Below, in pieces: positions 45,049-55,056 of a DNA stretch of 55,056 bases (position 1 is its first letter; every line of letters begins with the position of its first letter). Made by a program: the position numbers and the translations under genes. Origin of the DNA: Bacteroidia bacterium (GTDB taxonomy: Bacteria > Bacteroidota > Bacteroidia > J057 > JANWXU01); NCBI GenBank assembly GCA_025057395.1, contig JANWXU010000010.1:1-55056 (forward strand), given 5' to 3'. Below the pieces are notes generated by a model that made no database searches, was not told the DNA's origin, and saw only the letters and a program-made list of their open reading frames with translations.

Positions 45049-46383
45049 TTAACTAGCTCTTTTGGGTTTAGGTGTAATTCTAAAAATTATAATTCCTACT
45101 AGTGTAGCCAGTGTTGAACCTAGTAATATAGCTGCTTTGGCATTATCGATATATTCGGGAGATGTTTTATAAGCAAGTTCAGAAACAAAGATAGCTACGG
45201 TGAAACCGATTCCGCAGAGAAATCCCATGCCCAAGAATTGTTGGAAATGTATATCTTTGGATATTTTTCCTAGCCCCAAAAATTGCATAGCATATGAAAA
45301 AGAAATAATTCCTAAAGGTTTGCCAACTAGCAATCCCAAAATGATACCCAGTGAAACAGGATTACCTAATTGTGTAAGTGTTTCAGTATTAATTACCAGT
45401 CCTGAGTTTGCAAAAGCAAATATGGGTACAATGAAGAATGCTACCCAGTTCTGAATACTATGCTCTAGACGCTCAGAAGGCGACTGTACAGCCTCACAAA
45501 TTTGTTCTAAAGACTGGATAGAAGACTTGTATTGGTATTCAATTTCCTTAGTAGACTCGGTTGATTCAGTTATTTTTTTGAGGCTGTTTACAATTCCTAG
45601 GCTTTTATTATAGAATTGCTCATAATTAATGCGACTTTTAATAGGAAGCAAAAAGGCAATAATTACTCCTGTTAACGTTGAATGTACGCCTGATTGCAGT
45701 AGAAATAGCCACAAAAAGAAGCCCACTATTATGTAGGGCAAGATGTTACGAATTTTGAGTAAAGAAAAAAAGGCTAAGATACCAGTGAAAATTGAACTTA
45801 ATACTAAAGCGTTTAGATTAATAGTAGCTGTGTAAAAAACAGCAATAACAATAATAGCGAGAAGATCATCTACAATTGCAAGAGTTGCTAGGAAAACTTT
45901 CAAAGCATAGGGAGCACGCCTGCCCATTAACGAAAGTATGCCTAGAGAAAATGCAATATCGGTAGCCGTAGGAATTGCCCAGCCTTTAATGGTAGGTAAA
46001 CCAATATTGAAATAAGTGAATATAAGAGAGGGAACTATCATTCCCCCTACTGCAGCCACTACTGGCACCAATGATTTTTTTATCGAACTTAGCTCACCGT
46101 AAGCAATTTCTCTTTTAATTTCTAGCCCTACAAGCAAAAAGAAAATTGTCATTAGACCGTCGTTGATCCAATGATGCGTAGTATTTTTAATTTCAAAATT
46201 ATCGTAGCTGAATTTAATAGGAGTCTCAAAAAAATGATGATAATGTGGGTAGAGAGGAGAATTAGCTATGAGTAGTGCAAATAGAGTAACAATAATTAAG
46301 ATAATACCACTTGCCGATTCAGTTTCAAAAAAGCGTAAAAAAGGTGTTATAATTCTAAATCTTTTTTTCAAACTTAAGTTCAT
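45049..46383 (-). CDS. nhaA: Na+/H+ antiporter NhaA
   Basis: 444 residues, eleven to twelve membrane helices. The paired aspartates that bind sodium and protons appear in FLATLAIVDDLLAI (about 168-169); other NhaA marks are HHWINDGLMTIFFLLVGLEIKRE (here HHWINDGLMTIFF and GLEIKRE), ATDIAFSLGIL and GIGFTVAIFVSELA. It exports sodium in exchange for protons, aiding pH and salt balance. A charged cytoplasmic insertion of about 50 residues (ITESTESTKEIEYQYKSSI region) precedes helix IX, as in many Bacteroidota NhaA proteins. No upstream NhaR regulator is seen. Confidence 0.95.
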   Translation of the reverse strand: MNLSLKKRFRIITPFLRFFETESASGIILIIVTLFALLIANSPLYPHYHHFFETPIKFSYDNFEIKNTTHHWINDGLMTIFFLLVGLEIKREIAYGELSSIKKSLVPVVAAVGGMIVPSLIFTYFNIGLPTIKGWAIPTATDIAFSLGILSLMGRRAPYALKVFLATLAIVDDLLAIIVIAVFYTATINLNALVLSSIFTGILAFFSLLKIRNILPYIIVGFFLWLFLLQSGVHSTLTGVIIAFLLPIKSRINYEQFYNKSLGIVNSLKKITESTESTKEIEYQYKSSIQSLEQICEAVQSPSERLEHSIQNWVAFFIVPIFAFANSGLVINTETLTQLGNPVSLGIILGLLVGKPLGIISFSYAMQFLGLGKISKDIHFQQFLGMGFLCGIGFTVAIFVSELAYKTSPEYIDNAKAAILLGSTLATLVGIIIFRITPKPKRAS

Positions 46384-46493
46384 TATTATCTATTAGGAGT
46401 AAAATAATCTCCATGCAATAATATTCAAAAATAATCAAACTCAAAAAAGATTGCAGTTTTTGCTTAAAGTAGCTTAATAGGTAGAAAATAGGG

Positions 46494-46934
46494 ATGAAAG
46501 ACGAAAAAAAAGAAATTCGGATTGCAGATACTCGAGGAGAAATTCAAGCAGAAGAAAAATATCAATTGCTTCAAACTTTTGAGTTATTGAGCGAACAACC
46601 ACAGTGGATACATATCCATACAAAAGAGTTTTCGGCAGTATGCCCGGGAACAGGCTTACCTGATATTGGTACGTTAGATATTGATTATATTCCTAGGCGT
46701 AAGTGTGTAGAACTAAAGTCGCTTAAGTATTACTTATTTTCTTACAGAGACGCAGCAATATTTCAGGAGCCAGTAACAGAAATTATTTTTCAGCATTTAT
46801 GGCGCTTATTAGAGCCCTATTATCTAAGGGTAAATATGGTATATAATACAAGGGGAGGTTTTGATACTACTGTATGGCTTGAGAAGGGCGATCCGGGTAT
46901 TATAAACCCTCAAAATAAAAGAATTTTGCCTTAA
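46494..46934 (+). CDS. queF: NADPH-dependent 7-cyano-7-deazaguanine reductase
   Basis: 146 residues, single-domain type. The nitrile-attacking Cys lies in FSAVCPGTGLPDIGTLDIDYIP, here split as FSAVCPGTGLPDIG and TLDIDYIPRRKCVELKSLKYY. The latter contains the Glu of the substrate pocket and the NADPH-binding ELKSLKYY. It makes preQ1 for the queuosine tRNA modification. The usual Cys-Pro-x-Thr-Gly sequence is kept, so it should be active. Upstream 110 bases hold no preQ1 riboswitch that I can recognise. ndk follows with its own promoter. Confidence 0.92.
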   Translation: MKDEKKEIRIADTRGEIQAEEKYQLLQTFELLSEQPQWIHIHTKEFSAVCPGTGLPDIGTLDIDYIPRRKCVELKSLKYYLFSYRDAAIFQEPVTEIIFQHLWRLLEPYYLRVNMVYNTRGGFDTTVWLEKGDPGIINPQNKRILP

Positions 46935-46957
46935 AGTTACTTCTTTTCCTAGTTTTG
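46925..46957 (+). promoter_or_regulatory. Bacteroidota-type promoter of ndk
   Basis: TTTG at 46925-46928 (inside the end of queF), a 21-base spacer and TAGTTTTG at 46950-46957 fit the TTTG-N17-23-TAnnTTTG pattern. It lies 17 bases before the ndk start codon, so the leader would be very short. Confidence 0.5.
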
Positions 46958-46974
46958 CATTTATTTAATTAGTT

Positions 46975-47394
46975 ATGGCAGGAAATAGAACATTAGCAAT
47001 TATTAAACCAGACGCTGTAGAGCGAGGTTTTACAGGAAAAATTATTGACCATATCCTAACCGCAGGCTTTCAAATTAAAGCTATGAAGTTGTTACGATTA
47101 AGTTCAACGCAGGCTGCTCAATTTTATATTGTGCACAAAGAACGACCCTTTTATAACGATTTGGTTAAGTTTATGACTAGTGGTCCTGTAATTCCTATGA
47201 TTTTGGAAAAGGAAAATGCTGTAGAAAGTTTCCGAAAACTTATTGGTGCTACAGATCCTGCAAAAGCCGAAGAAGGGACTATTCGCAAATTGTATGCTCA
47301 GAATATCGAAGCTAATGCTATTCATGGTTCTGACTCAGATGAAAATGCTCTAATTGAAGCTGCCTTTTTCTTTTCTACCCTTGAAACTTTGTAA
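46975..47394 (+). CDS. ndk: Nucleoside diphosphate kinase
   Basis: 139 residues. The phosphorylated His is in [15 protein letters not shown] (His 119 region); [20 protein letters not shown] at the N terminus and [20 protein letters not shown] in the middle are family constants, given here in parts of the protein as seen. It balances nucleoside triphosphate pools. Full length, cytoplasmic. Its stop codon lies inside the probable start region of the TonB receptor gene that follows. Confidence 0.95.
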   Translation: MAGNRTLAIIKPDAVERGFTGKIIDHILTAGFQIKAMKLLRLSSTQAAQFYIVHKERPFYNDLVKFMTSGPVIPMILEKENAVESFRKLIGATDPAKAEEGTIRKLYAQNIEANAIHGSDSDENALIEAAFFFSTLETL

Positions 47395-49774
47395 TCTTCT
47401 TATTTATCGTTGTATTCTTATAGTATGTGGAATAACTTTAGGGGAAGCCTGGTGGCTTCCCATGAGTAAACGCATATATGCTCAAAAAAACGTTACTATT
47501 AGTGGCTACATTCGGGATTCGCTCTCTGGAGAAAATTTGTCAGGAGTAGTGATTCAAGCAAGGCCTACCCCCCTAGGAGCTATTTCTAATAATTACGGGT
47601 ATTACTCTCTAACTATTCCTGCCGGCAACTACGAGTTGCACTACTCTTCCCTCGGTTATCGTTTAACTAAAATTACGGCAACTATTAATAAAGATACTGT
47701 AATTAACGTTCATTTGGTAGAAGAAGCCCAAGAATTAGAGACGATAGTGATTGAAGAAGAGAAAATAACTGATATTGTTAATACTACACAAATGAGTGTG
47801 AATACCCTTCAAATTGAAACTATCAAGCAACTACCAGCAATTTTCGGTGAAGTGGATGTTTTGAAAGTAGTGCAACTTCTTCCAGGTATTAAAGCCGGAA
47901 CTGAGGGTACTTCCGGCTTTTTTGTACGGGGCGGAAGTAATGACCAAAATTTAATTTTGTTAGATGACGCAGTAGTATATAATGCCGCGCATATGGGGGG
48001 GCTTTTTAGTGTTTTTAATTCTGATGCAGTTAAAGGAATTAAAATTTATCGTGGAGATTTTCCAGCTAATTATGGGGGAAGATTATCTTCTGTATTAGAT
48101 GTACAAATGAAGGAAGGGAATAATAGAAAGCTTAAAGCAACAGGCGGTATCGGCTTAATTTCTTCTAGAATTACCCTAGAAGTTCCCGTTCAAAAAAATA
48201 GAAGTTCTTTACTTCTTGCAGGCCGTAGAACTTATGTTGACCTTTTTACTCGGCTAATTAATGCGGCTAATGAGTCTAAGCCTAATTATACACCCTTGCC
48301 TAACTATTATTTCTATGATCTAAATCTAAAAGCCAACTATCAAATCAGTGATAGAGATAGAGTTTATCTTAGTGGTTTTTTTAGTAGTGATGCTATCACG
48401 CTTTCACTAAACTTTTTTTCCTTTGACTTTTCGTGGCAAAATACAACTACGGCAATTCGATGGAACCACCTCTTCAATAGAAAATTATTCCTCAACACGA
48501 CTGCTATCTTTAGTAATTATATTTATAGCATTAATAATGAGTTTGCTGACCTAAAAGGACAGCTTAATTCTAAAATTAATGACTGGGTATTGAAGCTTGA
48601 TTTTGAATATTTTCCTTCTCCAGCGCATACAATTCGCCTTGGTGCAAATTATATCTACCATACTTTCAATCCTAGCAGTTTTAATGCGCAAAGTCGAGAC
48701 CAGTCCGTACGTTTTGAAGCCAATCGAAGGCTTTACGGCACTGAATTAGCCACTTATATAGCCGATGATTGGGAGCTTAGTGAAAGGTTTCGTTTAAATT
48801 ATGGTTTGCGTTTTTCGGGTTTTGTAGCAAGAGAAAAATTTTATTCAGGTGCAGAACCCAGGCTAGCTTTGCGCTATAAGTTAAGCGACTCTATTGCTAT
48901 CAAAGCGAGCTATGCCAGAATGTATCAGTATATTCATTTAGCAAGTAGTAGTACAATTAGTTTACCCACAGATGTTTGGTATCCCTCTACTAATAGGCTA
49001 GGACCGCAAAGTTCAGATCAAATAGCTTGTGGTTTTAGTTGGGTTGTCCCCTTTATTAGTAACCTAGTAATTACTAATGAGTTGTATTATAAGTGGCTAC
49101 ATAATCAAATTGAATTTCGTGAAAATGCTATCATTTTTGCCAATCCTCGCCTAGACGAGGAATTTGTATTTGGAAAAGGGTATAGTTATGGCAATGAACT
49201 TCTGATAGAAAAAAAAGAAGGTAAATTTACGGGTTGGCTTGCTTATACTCTTTCTTGGACGAATCGTTTATTCACAGAGCTGAATAAGGGCAGGCCTTTT
49301 CCTTATCGATACGATCGTAGGCATGATTTATCGATAGTTTTAGGCTATCAAGTATCTAAAAGATTAAACTTAAGTGCAACTTTTACATTTCGTACAGGCG
49401 AAGCAATTACTTTGCCTAAAAGCCGCTTTTTTTTACGGGATATTCAAGGGGTAAGAAATGTAGTCTTTACCCGTGATTCAACTGGAAGGTTTATTATAGA
49501 CCCCGGCGTGATTATTCCAGAATACCAAGAGCGTAATAGTTTTCGACTACCGGTATATCACCGTCTTGATTTAAGTGCTACCTGGAAGTTTAAACCTAAA
49601 AAAGGTGAATCAGATATAAATATCAGTATTTATAACGTATATAACCGAGCGAATCCATTTTTTTTGTATTTTGACGAAGATAGAAATGCACAACGTATTA
49701 CTACTAGTATTACTGGGCGCATCATAGCTCTATTTCCTATTATCCCATCGATTACTTATAACTTTAAATTTTAA
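47381..49774 (+). CDS. TonB-dependent receptor with CarboxypepD_reg-like domain
   Basis: 797 residues if the TTG at 47381 is the start. This choice gives a signal peptide ([19 protein letters not shown] onward, ending YAQ) and a 14-base overlap with ndk. The first ATG (47462) would remove the signal. A regulatory-like beta domain ([19 protein letters not shown]) leads to the plug, with [37 protein letters not shown] and [15 protein letters not shown], then a beta barrel ending in TYNFKF. This is the plug type usually paired with DUF4249 lipoproteins, as here. Substrate unknown. Confidence 0.88.
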   Translation: MKLCNLLIYRCILIVCGITLGEAWWLPMSKRIYAQKNVTISGYIRDSLSGENLSGVVIQARPTPLGAISNNYGYYSLTIPAGNYELHYSSLGYRLTKITATINKDTVINVHLVEEAQELETIVIEEEKITDIVNTTQMSVNTLQIETIKQLPAIFGEVDVLKVVQLLPGIKAGTEGTSGFFVRGGSNDQNLILLDDAVVYNAAHMGGLFSVFNSDAVKGIKIYRGDFPANYGGRLSSVLDVQMKEGNNRKLKATGGIGLISSRITLEVPVQKNRSSLLLAGRRTYVDLFTRLINAANESKPNYTPLPNYYFYDLNLKANYQISDRDRVYLSGFFSSDAITLSLNFFSFDFSWQNTTTAIRWNHLFNRKLFLNTTAIFSNYIYSINNEFADLKGQLNSKINDWVLKLDFEYFPSPAHTIRLGANYIYHTFNPSSFNAQSRDQSVRFEANRRLYGTELATYIADDWELSERFRLNYGLRFSGFVAREKFYSGAEPRLALRYKLSDSIAIKASYARMYQYIHLASSSTISLPTDVWYPSTNRLGPQSSDQIACGFSWVVPFISNLVITNELYYKWLHNQIEFRENAIIFANPRLDEEFVFGKGYSYGNELLIEKKEGKFTGWLAYTLSWTNRLFTELNKGRPFPYRYDRRHDLSIVLGYQVSKRLNLSATFTFRTGEAITLPKSRFFLRDIQGVRNVVFTRDSTGRFIIDPGVIIPEYQERNSFRLPVYHRLDLSATWKFKPKKGESDINISIYNVYNRANPFFLYFDEDRNAQRITTSITGRIIALFPIIPSITYNFKF

Positions 49775-49784
49775 TCTTTTTATT

Positions 49785-50693
49785 ATGTATATCCAACTTA
49801 GAGTTTTTTTAAAAGAGATATGGAATGCTAAAAGAAAAGTTAGGATATACTGCTTATGTATCATTTTATGTATCATTGGTGCTTTAATACTAATAGGCTG
49901 CTTGCGCGAAAATGAAGTAGTGGTACAACTTCCTGAAAGCCAACGTACTTTAGTAGTAGAGGCTTATTTGGAGCCGGATTCTATATATAGGGTTTCTGTA
50001 AGTAGAACCCAGCCTTATTTTGAAATTCCTAATCCTAATGACTTAGTAAAGCTTTTAGTGCCTGATGCTTTAGTAACAATTAGTCATCAGGGCAAGGTGG
50101 ATACCTTAACATATTTCCCTCCTATCACTTTTGCACCTGATCCTCGCCCTACACCAGGTCTTTTTTATGTAACAGGTGAATATAGGTTGAATAAAAAAAT
50201 TCCGGCTAATTTTACCGAACCATTCAAATTAAATATTCGTGCTGATGGTAAAAATATCACGGCGCAGACTTTGATTATGCCCCCTGTTGTTATAGACTCT
50301 TTATATATTTTGTATGATAATCGTCAAAGAGCATCTATACGAATAATTTGGCAAGATCCTAATCCAAGTAAATTAAATTATTATCGCTTTATAGCTGATA
50401 ATGGCAAAGCCGATTCTTTAAATCACTTTGTGTTTAGTGACCGTTTGTTGAGCAGCGAAAAGCAAATTCTTTCTACAGGTTATAATTATAAGGCAGGGGA
50501 TACAGTGTATGTAAGGCTTTATCATATTACAGAAGAATATTATAATTTTTATCGTTCTGTTTCCCGGGCTATTAGTGCTAATTATAATCCTTTATCAGAG
50601 CCTACTAGTATTAAATCGAACGTGCAAGGCGGGGCTATTGGTATTTTCACAGGTTTTTCACAAACACGAAAAAGGGTTATTATTCCTCGTTAA
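49785..50693 (+). CDS. DUF4249 lipoprotein, partner of the TonB receptor
   Basis: 302 residues. Basic N terminus and a hydrophobic stretch ending in the lipobox LIGC (about Cys 39), an unusually long signal. The next residues, LVVEAYLEPDSIYRVSVSRT, start the DUF4249 beta-rich fold. It lies 10 bases after the TonB receptor gene, the usual pairing in Bacteroidota, where the lipoprotein is thought to act at the cell surface with the receptor. Substrate not known. An alternative start nearer the hydrophobic core is possible. Confidence 0.82.
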   Translation: MYIQLRVFLKEIWNAKRKVRIYCLCIILCIIGALILIGCLRENEVVVQLPESQRTLVVEAYLEPDSIYRVSVSRTQPYFEIPNPNDLVKLLVPDALVTISHQGKVDTLTYFPPITFAPDPRPTPGLFYVTGEYRLNKKIPANFTEPFKLNIRADGKNITAQTLIMPPVVIDSLYILYDNRQRASIRIIWQDPNPSKLNYYRFIADNGKADSLNHFVFSDRLLSSEKQILSTGYNYKAGDTVYVRLYHITEEYYNFYRSVSRAISANYNPLSEPTSIKSNVQGGAIGIFTGFSQTRKRVIIPR

Positions 50694-50762
50694 TTTTTTG
50701 CATTTATAATTTATAAGATTTATAATTATACGGGTTAATTTTCATTAAAAAGTTTAGAAGCT

Positions 50763-51728
50763 ATGTTTCTAACAATTGCTTTTTTATTCTTATTAATTAT
50801 TCTTCTTTCTTCAAGTTTTTTTACTATTAAGCAACAAACCATGGGCATTATTGAGCGGTTTGGAAAGTTTCATCGCATCGTAAAGCCCGGGCTTAACATT
50901 AAAGTCCCTTTTATAGACCAACTTGTAGCAAAGGTAAATTTAAGAGTGCAGCAGCTGGATGTAGAAGTGGAAACTAAAACAGAGGATAACGTATTTGTCA
51001 AAATACGAGTATCTGTTCAATACATGGTGATACATGAAAAGGTATTTGATGCTTATTATAAACTTAGCAATGTACAGCAGCAAATCACTTCTTTTGTGTT
51101 TGATGTTGTGCGGGCGCAGGTACCCCACCTTAAGTTAGACGATGTATTTGCTAAAAAAGATGATATTGCTATTGCTGTAAAAGAAGAATTACAGGTTACT
51201 ATGGAAGAATTTGGCTATCAAATTCTAAAAGCTCTGGTAACAGACGTAGATCCTGATAAAAACGTAAAGCATGCAATGAATGAAATTAATACTGCTACGC
51301 GCTTAAAAATGGCTGCTATAGAAAGAGGGGAAACAGAAAAGATTTTGAAGGTTAAGGCGGCGGAGGCAGAGGCAGAAAGTAAGGCTTTACAAGGTAAAGG
51401 AATCGCTTTGCAGCGTAAAGCTATCATTGATGGTCTTAAAGAATCAGTAGAAGATTTTCGTCATGCTGTAGATGGGGCTACTGCCAAAGATGTAATGATG
51501 CTTGTGTTAATGACTCAATATTTTGACACTCTTAAGGAAATTGCTGAAAATTCTAGCACTAACACTATTATGGTGCCCAGTACGCCTGGCGGCTTAAGTA
51601 GCTTTACAGACCAAATTCGAGAGGCACTTATTTCAGCTATCGAAACTTCGAAGGTGCACGCGGACGCTACTGCGAATGCCACCGCAGAAACAGAAATATT
51701 ACCTAACCGTGAAAAGCCTATTTCTTAA
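50763..51728 (+). CDS. SPFH/band 7 family membrane protein
   Basis: 321 residues. One N-terminal membrane helix (1-22), then the SPFH domain from GIIERFGKFHRIVKPGLNIK to about residue 190, with RVQQLDVEVETKTEDN typical of the stomatin/QmcA-like branch. A charged Ala/Glu-rich helical stretch (about 185-235, MAAIERGETEKILKVKAAEAEAE) drives oligomerisation. It probably forms membrane-associated rings tied to membrane microdomains or protease control. No NfeD partner is adjacent. Its stop lies 4 bases from that of the converging transporter gene. Confidence 0.88.
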   Translation: MFLTIAFLFLLIILLSSSFFTIKQQTMGIIERFGKFHRIVKPGLNIKVPFIDQLVAKVNLRVQQLDVEVETKTEDNVFVKIRVSVQYMVIHEKVFDAYYKLSNVQQQITSFVFDVVRAQVPHLKLDDVFAKKDDIAIAVKEELQVTMEEFGYQILKALVTDVDPDKNVKHAMNEINTATRLKMAAIERGETEKILKVKAAEAEAESKALQGKGIALQRKAIIDGLKESVEDFRHAVDGATAKDVMMLVLMTQYFDTLKEIAENSSTNTIMVPSTPGGLSSFTDQIREALISAIETSKVHADATANATAETEILPNREKPIS

Positions 51729-51732
51729 CATT

Positions 51733-52611
51733 TTATTTATTTACAAGCCAAACCCCTACTAAAATAAGTAAAGAGCCCACAATTTGATAAATGTTAATCC
51801 ACTCTCCGTAGTAAATTCCCCAGGCAAGAGCAACTACAGGAATGAGATAGGTTACGGAAGAGGCAAAAACAGGGCTAGATAGACGCAGTAAGTTATAGAA
51901 TAGAAAAGAAGCTAAAGCGGTTCCTAGGACACCCAAGATGAATGCCGATAGAATAGCTCGGCCTGCTAGAGGATGACAGTAGGTAAGATCTAAAAAATCT
52001 GAATAGAGAAGGTACATAGTGGTAGGAATCAGGCTAAAGCTAAGAGAGATACTCGCTAATTCTAAAGAGCTAATATGAAGCAGGTATTTATTAACAAAAT
52101 TTACATTAATAGCATAAAGTAAAGTAGCCAGAATAGCAAAAATTCCAAAACCCAAATTATAGTTTTTCCCACTCTCTACTTCTCCGAGCAGAAGGATGCT
52201 AAAGGCTCCTATCAGCCCTATTAGCACTCCTAAAAGCCGAGTAAAAGAAATCTTAATTTGAAAGAACAAAGTTCCTAAAAGAAGGGTAAAAAGTGGAGTA
52301 AGAGAATTAAGTGCTCCTGAGGTAGAGCTAGAGATTTGGGTTTGGGCTAGGGGGAAAAGAAATGCGGGTATCATACTCCCGCATAAACCCGAAATAATCA
52401 TGTGTAAAATAGGGTATTTTTTATAGTTATTACGAAGTAAGTAAGAAATAGCAAGAGGCAATAAAACACAGCTTGCAAAAAATAGGCGTAAAGCGCCTAC
52501 TTGCATAGGAGAATATACTAAAAGGATATTTTTCATTAATATAAATGAGCTTCCCCAAATGAGTACGCAACTGCTTAGTAATAAAATGACTTGAATATTT
52601 TTCTTTTTCAC
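51733..52611 (-). CDS. EamA/DMT-family transporter
   Basis: 292 residues with ten membrane helices arranged as two EamA repeats (about 8-140 and 150-290). The first repeat opens with LSSCVLIWGSSFILMKN, the usual WGS motif, and the second ends with PVVALAWGIYYGEWI and a final GSLLILVGVWLVNK. It probably exports metabolites or amino acids; the substrate cannot be told from sequence. It lies 37 bases downstream of carB on the same strand. Confidence 0.88.
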   Translation of the reverse strand: MKKKNIQVILLLSSCVLIWGSSFILMKNILLVYSPMQVGALRLFFASCVLLPLAISYLLRNNYKKYPILHMIISGLCGSMIPAFLFPLAQTQISSSTSGALNSLTPLFTLLLGTLFFQIKISFTRLLGVLIGLIGAFSILLLGEVESGKNYNLGFGIFAILATLLYAINVNFVNKYLLHISSLELASISLSFSLIPTTMYLLYSDFLDLTYCHPLAGRAILSAFILGVLGTALASFLFYNLLRLSSPVFASSVTYLIPVVALAWGIYYGEWINIYQIVGSLLILVGVWLVNK

Positions 52612-52648
52612 TAGTGCCGCTCTCTTATATTTTTATTGTTTTAATTTT

Positions 52649-55056
52649 TTACCGACTTAAATAAATATTTCTTTGCCGGTATAAGTTTACAAAGAATTCA
52701 TCTTCTAGGTTCTCTATAAACCGAATTTCTTCTCCCGTGGATTTCATTTCGGGTCCTAGTTCCTTATTGACTTTAGGAAATTTATCGAAAGAAAATATAG
52801 GTAGTTTAATCGCGTATCCTTTTTGCTGAGGCTTTATTACAAAGTCTGAAAGCTTATGGGTACCTAACATAATTTTGGTTGCAATATTTACATAGGGTAC
52901 TTGGTGAGCTTTAGCAATAAAAGGAACAGTTCGTGAGGCTCTGGGATTAGCTTCGATAACATAAACTTTTTGTTCTTGAATTACGAATTGTACATTGATT
53001 AGTCCTTTGACTTGTAAATTTAAGGCAATTTGGGTAGTATAATCGGTGATTTGCTCTAGCACTTCTTTGCTTAGGCTAAAAGGGGGCAAAACTGCCGTAG
53101 AATCGCCTGAATGGATACCCGCCGGCTCGATATGCTCCATTATTCCGAGAATATGTACATTTTCGCCATCGCAAATAGCATCGGCTTCTGCTTCCGTTGC
53201 ACCAGCTAGAAAGGCATCTATTAATACTGCATTGCCAGGAAGCTCCTGTAGTACTTTGATAACCTGCTCTTCAAGTTCTTGTTGGTTCAGCACTATTCGC
53301 ATTTTTTGGCCACCTAGTACGTAGGAGGGGCGCACTAAGGCTGGAAAGCCTATTTGTTCTACTACTTGGAGGGCTTGGGCAGCGCTGTAAGCTACTCCAA
53401 AACGGGGGTAAGGTATACCAAGCTCCTGTAGAAATTGCGAAAAACGTCCGCGGTCCTCTGCAAGGTCTATCGAGTCAAAAGAGGTGCCTAGTAAAGGCAC
53501 TTTCCACCTATGTAATTTTTCAGCTAGCTTGAGAGCAGTTTGCCCACCTAGTTGTACTATTACTCCAATGGGCTTTTCTTGCTCTATTACTTCATAAACA
53601 TGCTCCCAAAAGACAGGCTCAAAGAATAGCTTATTTGCAATATCGAAGTCTGTGGATACTGTTTCGGGGTTGCAATTAATCATAATTGTTTCGAATCCTG
53701 CTTCTTTAGCTGCTATAACTCCATGTACACAACAATAATCGAATTCAATTCCCTGCCCGATACGGTTAGGACCCGAACCTAAAATAATTACCTTGGGATT
53801 AGAGGAAGGAATATTTTCATTTTCTTGTTCGAAGGTTGAATAGTAGTAAGGAGTTTGGGCTTGGAATTCAGCAGCACAAGTATCGACCATTTTATATACT
53901 CTTTGAATACCTAGAGATTTTCTTTTTTGGTAAACTTCGCTTTCTAGGCAGTGTAGTAGATGAGCTATTTGTCTATCTGCAAAGCCCATTCTTTTTGCTT
54001 GATGCAGAACTTCTTTAGGTAGATGCTCAAGCGAAGAAAAGCTAGCTATGTACTTTTCCATCTCACAAATAGCTTGAATTTGATATAAGAACCATGGATC
54101 AATTTGTGTAAGTTTATGAATAGTACTAATTGGCATTCCTAAGAGTAGGGCATCGTGGATGTAAAAAATTCGGTCACTATTAGGGGCACTTAATCTTTCC
54201 TGTAGGCGATGTAAATTTTTGACTTCACGTCCATCTGCTCCTAGTCCGTTTCTTCTGATTTCTAGAGATTGACAAGCTTTTTGTAGAGCTTCTGCAAAAC
54301 TACGTCCTATTCCCATTACTTCTCCTACGGACTTCATTTGAAGTCCTAGTCTACGGTCTGCGCCGGGGAATTTTTCAAAGTTCCAGCGAGGAATTTTTAC
54401 TACTACGTAATCTAGGGTAGGCTCAAAAAAGGCAGAGGTATGGCGAGTAATTTGGTTGGGTAGTTCATCTAGCCGATAGCCAATAGCAAGCAAGGCTGCT
54501 ATTCGAGCTATAGGATAGCCCGTAGCTTTGGATGCTAGGGCAGAGGAGCGCGAAACCCTAGGGTTTACTTCAATAATTGCTATTTGATTAGTATTAGGCT
54601 CTACAGCGAATTGAATGTTGCACCCGCCCGCAAAATTACCTAGAGCACGTATAACAGCAATAGCCTGGTCGCGCATACGTTGATAAAGAGTATCTGGCAG
54701 CGTTTGAGCGGGTGCAACTGTAATAGAATCTCCTGTATGAATACCCATAGGGTCTATATTTTCTATTGAGCAAACTACAATTACGTTTCCTGCGCAGTCT
54801 TGCAATAATTCTAGTTCAAATTCTTTCCAGCCATAAATACTTTTTTCTATTAGAACCTCGTGTATGGGGCTGGTAAGTAGACCATGTTTAAGAGCTTTTT
54901 CAAATTCTTCTTTATTATTTGCAAATCCACCCCCTGAGCCGCCTAGGGTGTAGGAAGGACGAATTACTAGCGGAAAGCCTAGATTTTGTGCAATTTCTTT
55001 TCCTTCTAGATACGACCGAGCAATTTGAGAAGGGGGTACTTCAAAGCCTAAACTTA
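52649..55056 (-). CDS. carB: Carbamoyl-phosphate synthase large subunit, 5' end outside window
   Basis: The frame is open to the right edge; about 800 residues of the C-terminal side are present. The first ATP-grasp unit shows [28 protein letters not shown] and [20 protein letters not shown]; the oligomerisation region (about [18 protein letters not shown] onward) links to the second unit with [27 protein letters not shown] and [12 protein letters not shown]. The chain ends soon after GPEMKSTGE with NIYLSR, so the MGS-like regulatory domain at the end of E. coli CarB is absent. I recall a similar short form in other Bacteroidota. It makes carbamoyl phosphate for arginine and pyrimidines. Confidence 0.93.
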   Translation of the reverse strand, partial: SLGFEVPPSQIARSYLEGKEIAQNLGFPLVIRPSYTLGGSGGGFANNKEEFEKALKHGLLTSPIHEVLIEKSIYGWKEFELELLQDCAGNVIVVCSIENIDPMGIHTGDSITVAPAQTLPDTLYQRMRDQAIAVIRALGNFAGGCNIQFAVEPNTNQIAIIEVNPRVSRSSALASKATGYPIARIAALLAIGYRLDELPNQITRHTSAFFEPTLDYVVVKIPRWNFEKFPGADRRLGLQMKSVGEVMGIGRSFAEALQKACQSLEIRRNGLGADGREVKNLHRLQERLSAPNSDRIFYIHDALLLGMPISTIHKLTQIDPWFLYQIQAICEMEKYIASFSSLEHLPKEVLHQAKRMGFADRQIAHLLHCLESEVYQKRKSLGIQRVYKMVDTCAAEFQAQTPYYYSTFEQENENIPSSNPKVIILGSGPNRIGQGIEFDYCCVHGVIAAKEAGFETIMINCNPETVSTDFDIANKLFFEPVFWEHVYEVIEQEKPIGVIVQLGGQTALKLAEKLHRWKVPLLGTSFDSIDLAEDRGRFSQFLQELGIPYPRFGVAYSAAQALQVVEQIGFPALVRPSYVLGGQKMRIVLNQQELEEQVIKVLQELPGNAVLIDAFLAGATEAEADAICDGENVHILGIMEHIEPAGIHSGDSTAVLPPFSLSKEVLEQITDYTTQIALNLQVKGLINVQFVIQEQKVYVIEANPRASRTVPFIAKAHQVPYVNIATKIMLGTHKLSDFVIKPQQKGYAIKLPIFSFDKFPKVNKELGPEMKSTGEEIRFIENLEDEFFVNLYRQRNIYLSR

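Noticed and set aside
46384-46493. Possible preQ1 riboswitch upstream of queF
   Set aside because: There is no C-rich loop and A-rich tail arrangement; the stretch is plain AT-rich sequence.

Overview
The window is AT-rich chromosomal DNA from a member of the Bacteroidota. The evidence is secreted proteins with type IX secretion sorting domains (both the YPNP-type tail and the gliding-associated type B tail), SprB-like repeats, a TonB receptor/DUF4249 pair, a GWxTD protein, promoters of the TTTG-N19-TAnnTTTG type, and starts without clear Shine-Dalgarno sequences. MqnD (futalosine menaquinone route) with an A-type haem-copper oxidase points to an aerobic, menaquinone-using lineage such as Cytophagales or Chitinophagales. 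I cannot place it more narrowly.

Layout. 1-1.6 kb: 3' end of a secreted Ig/FnIII protein with an extremely G-rich, C-poor coding strand, a terminator, and a remnant of a nitronate monooxygenase/FabK-type gene. 2-8.2 kb (minus): three tandem TMTC-like (DUF1736) membrane proteins with TPR tails, divergent from a 1666-residue secreted PKD/SprB-repeat adhesin (8.4-13.4 kb). 13.4-22 kb: a PLP aldolase/deaminase-like protein, an EcsC/TerB protein, a SiaC-like protein, a GWxTD protein, a second Ig-repeat sorting-domain protein, an MscS channel and MqnD. 22-30.4 kb: a TonB receptor with a Cys-rich lipoprotein, ThiC, a urocanase gene broken by one in-frame TAA, and a secreted amidohydrolase. 30.4-32.7 kb: a two-gene module, a MoxR/CobS-like AAA+ ATPase with a C-terminal lipoyl-like domain plus a VWA-like partner, next to the only gene-free stretch over 300 bp. 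33-35.5 kb: LptF/LptG-type permease and a double-FKBP isomerase. 35.6-44.6 kb: a complete cytochrome aa3 oxidase operon (coxB, coxA, ctaA, ctaB, two subunit III genes, subunit IV, SCO, DUF420/CtaM-like, a small CPMC protein, DUF983). 44.6-55 kb: SRPBCC protein, NhaA, QueF, Ndk, TonB receptor + DUF4249 lipoprotein, a band-7 protein, an EamA transporter and the 3' part of carB.

How the genes fit together. The cox operon encodes subunits, haem A synthesis and copper insertion for one terminal oxidase and is preceded by a well-formed promoter. The TMTC-like trio beside a giant Ig-fold adhesin rich in D(S/T)(A/I/L/V) sequons suggests a surface-protein glycosylation cassette, which is inference. 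The AAA+/VWA-like pair has the architecture of MoxR-VWA chaperone modules, and its lipoyl-like tail is the best candidate here for something undescribed. The most striking raw-sequence anomaly is the G/T-biased coding strand at the left edge. No transposase, integrase, CRISPR array, tRNA or rRNA was seen.
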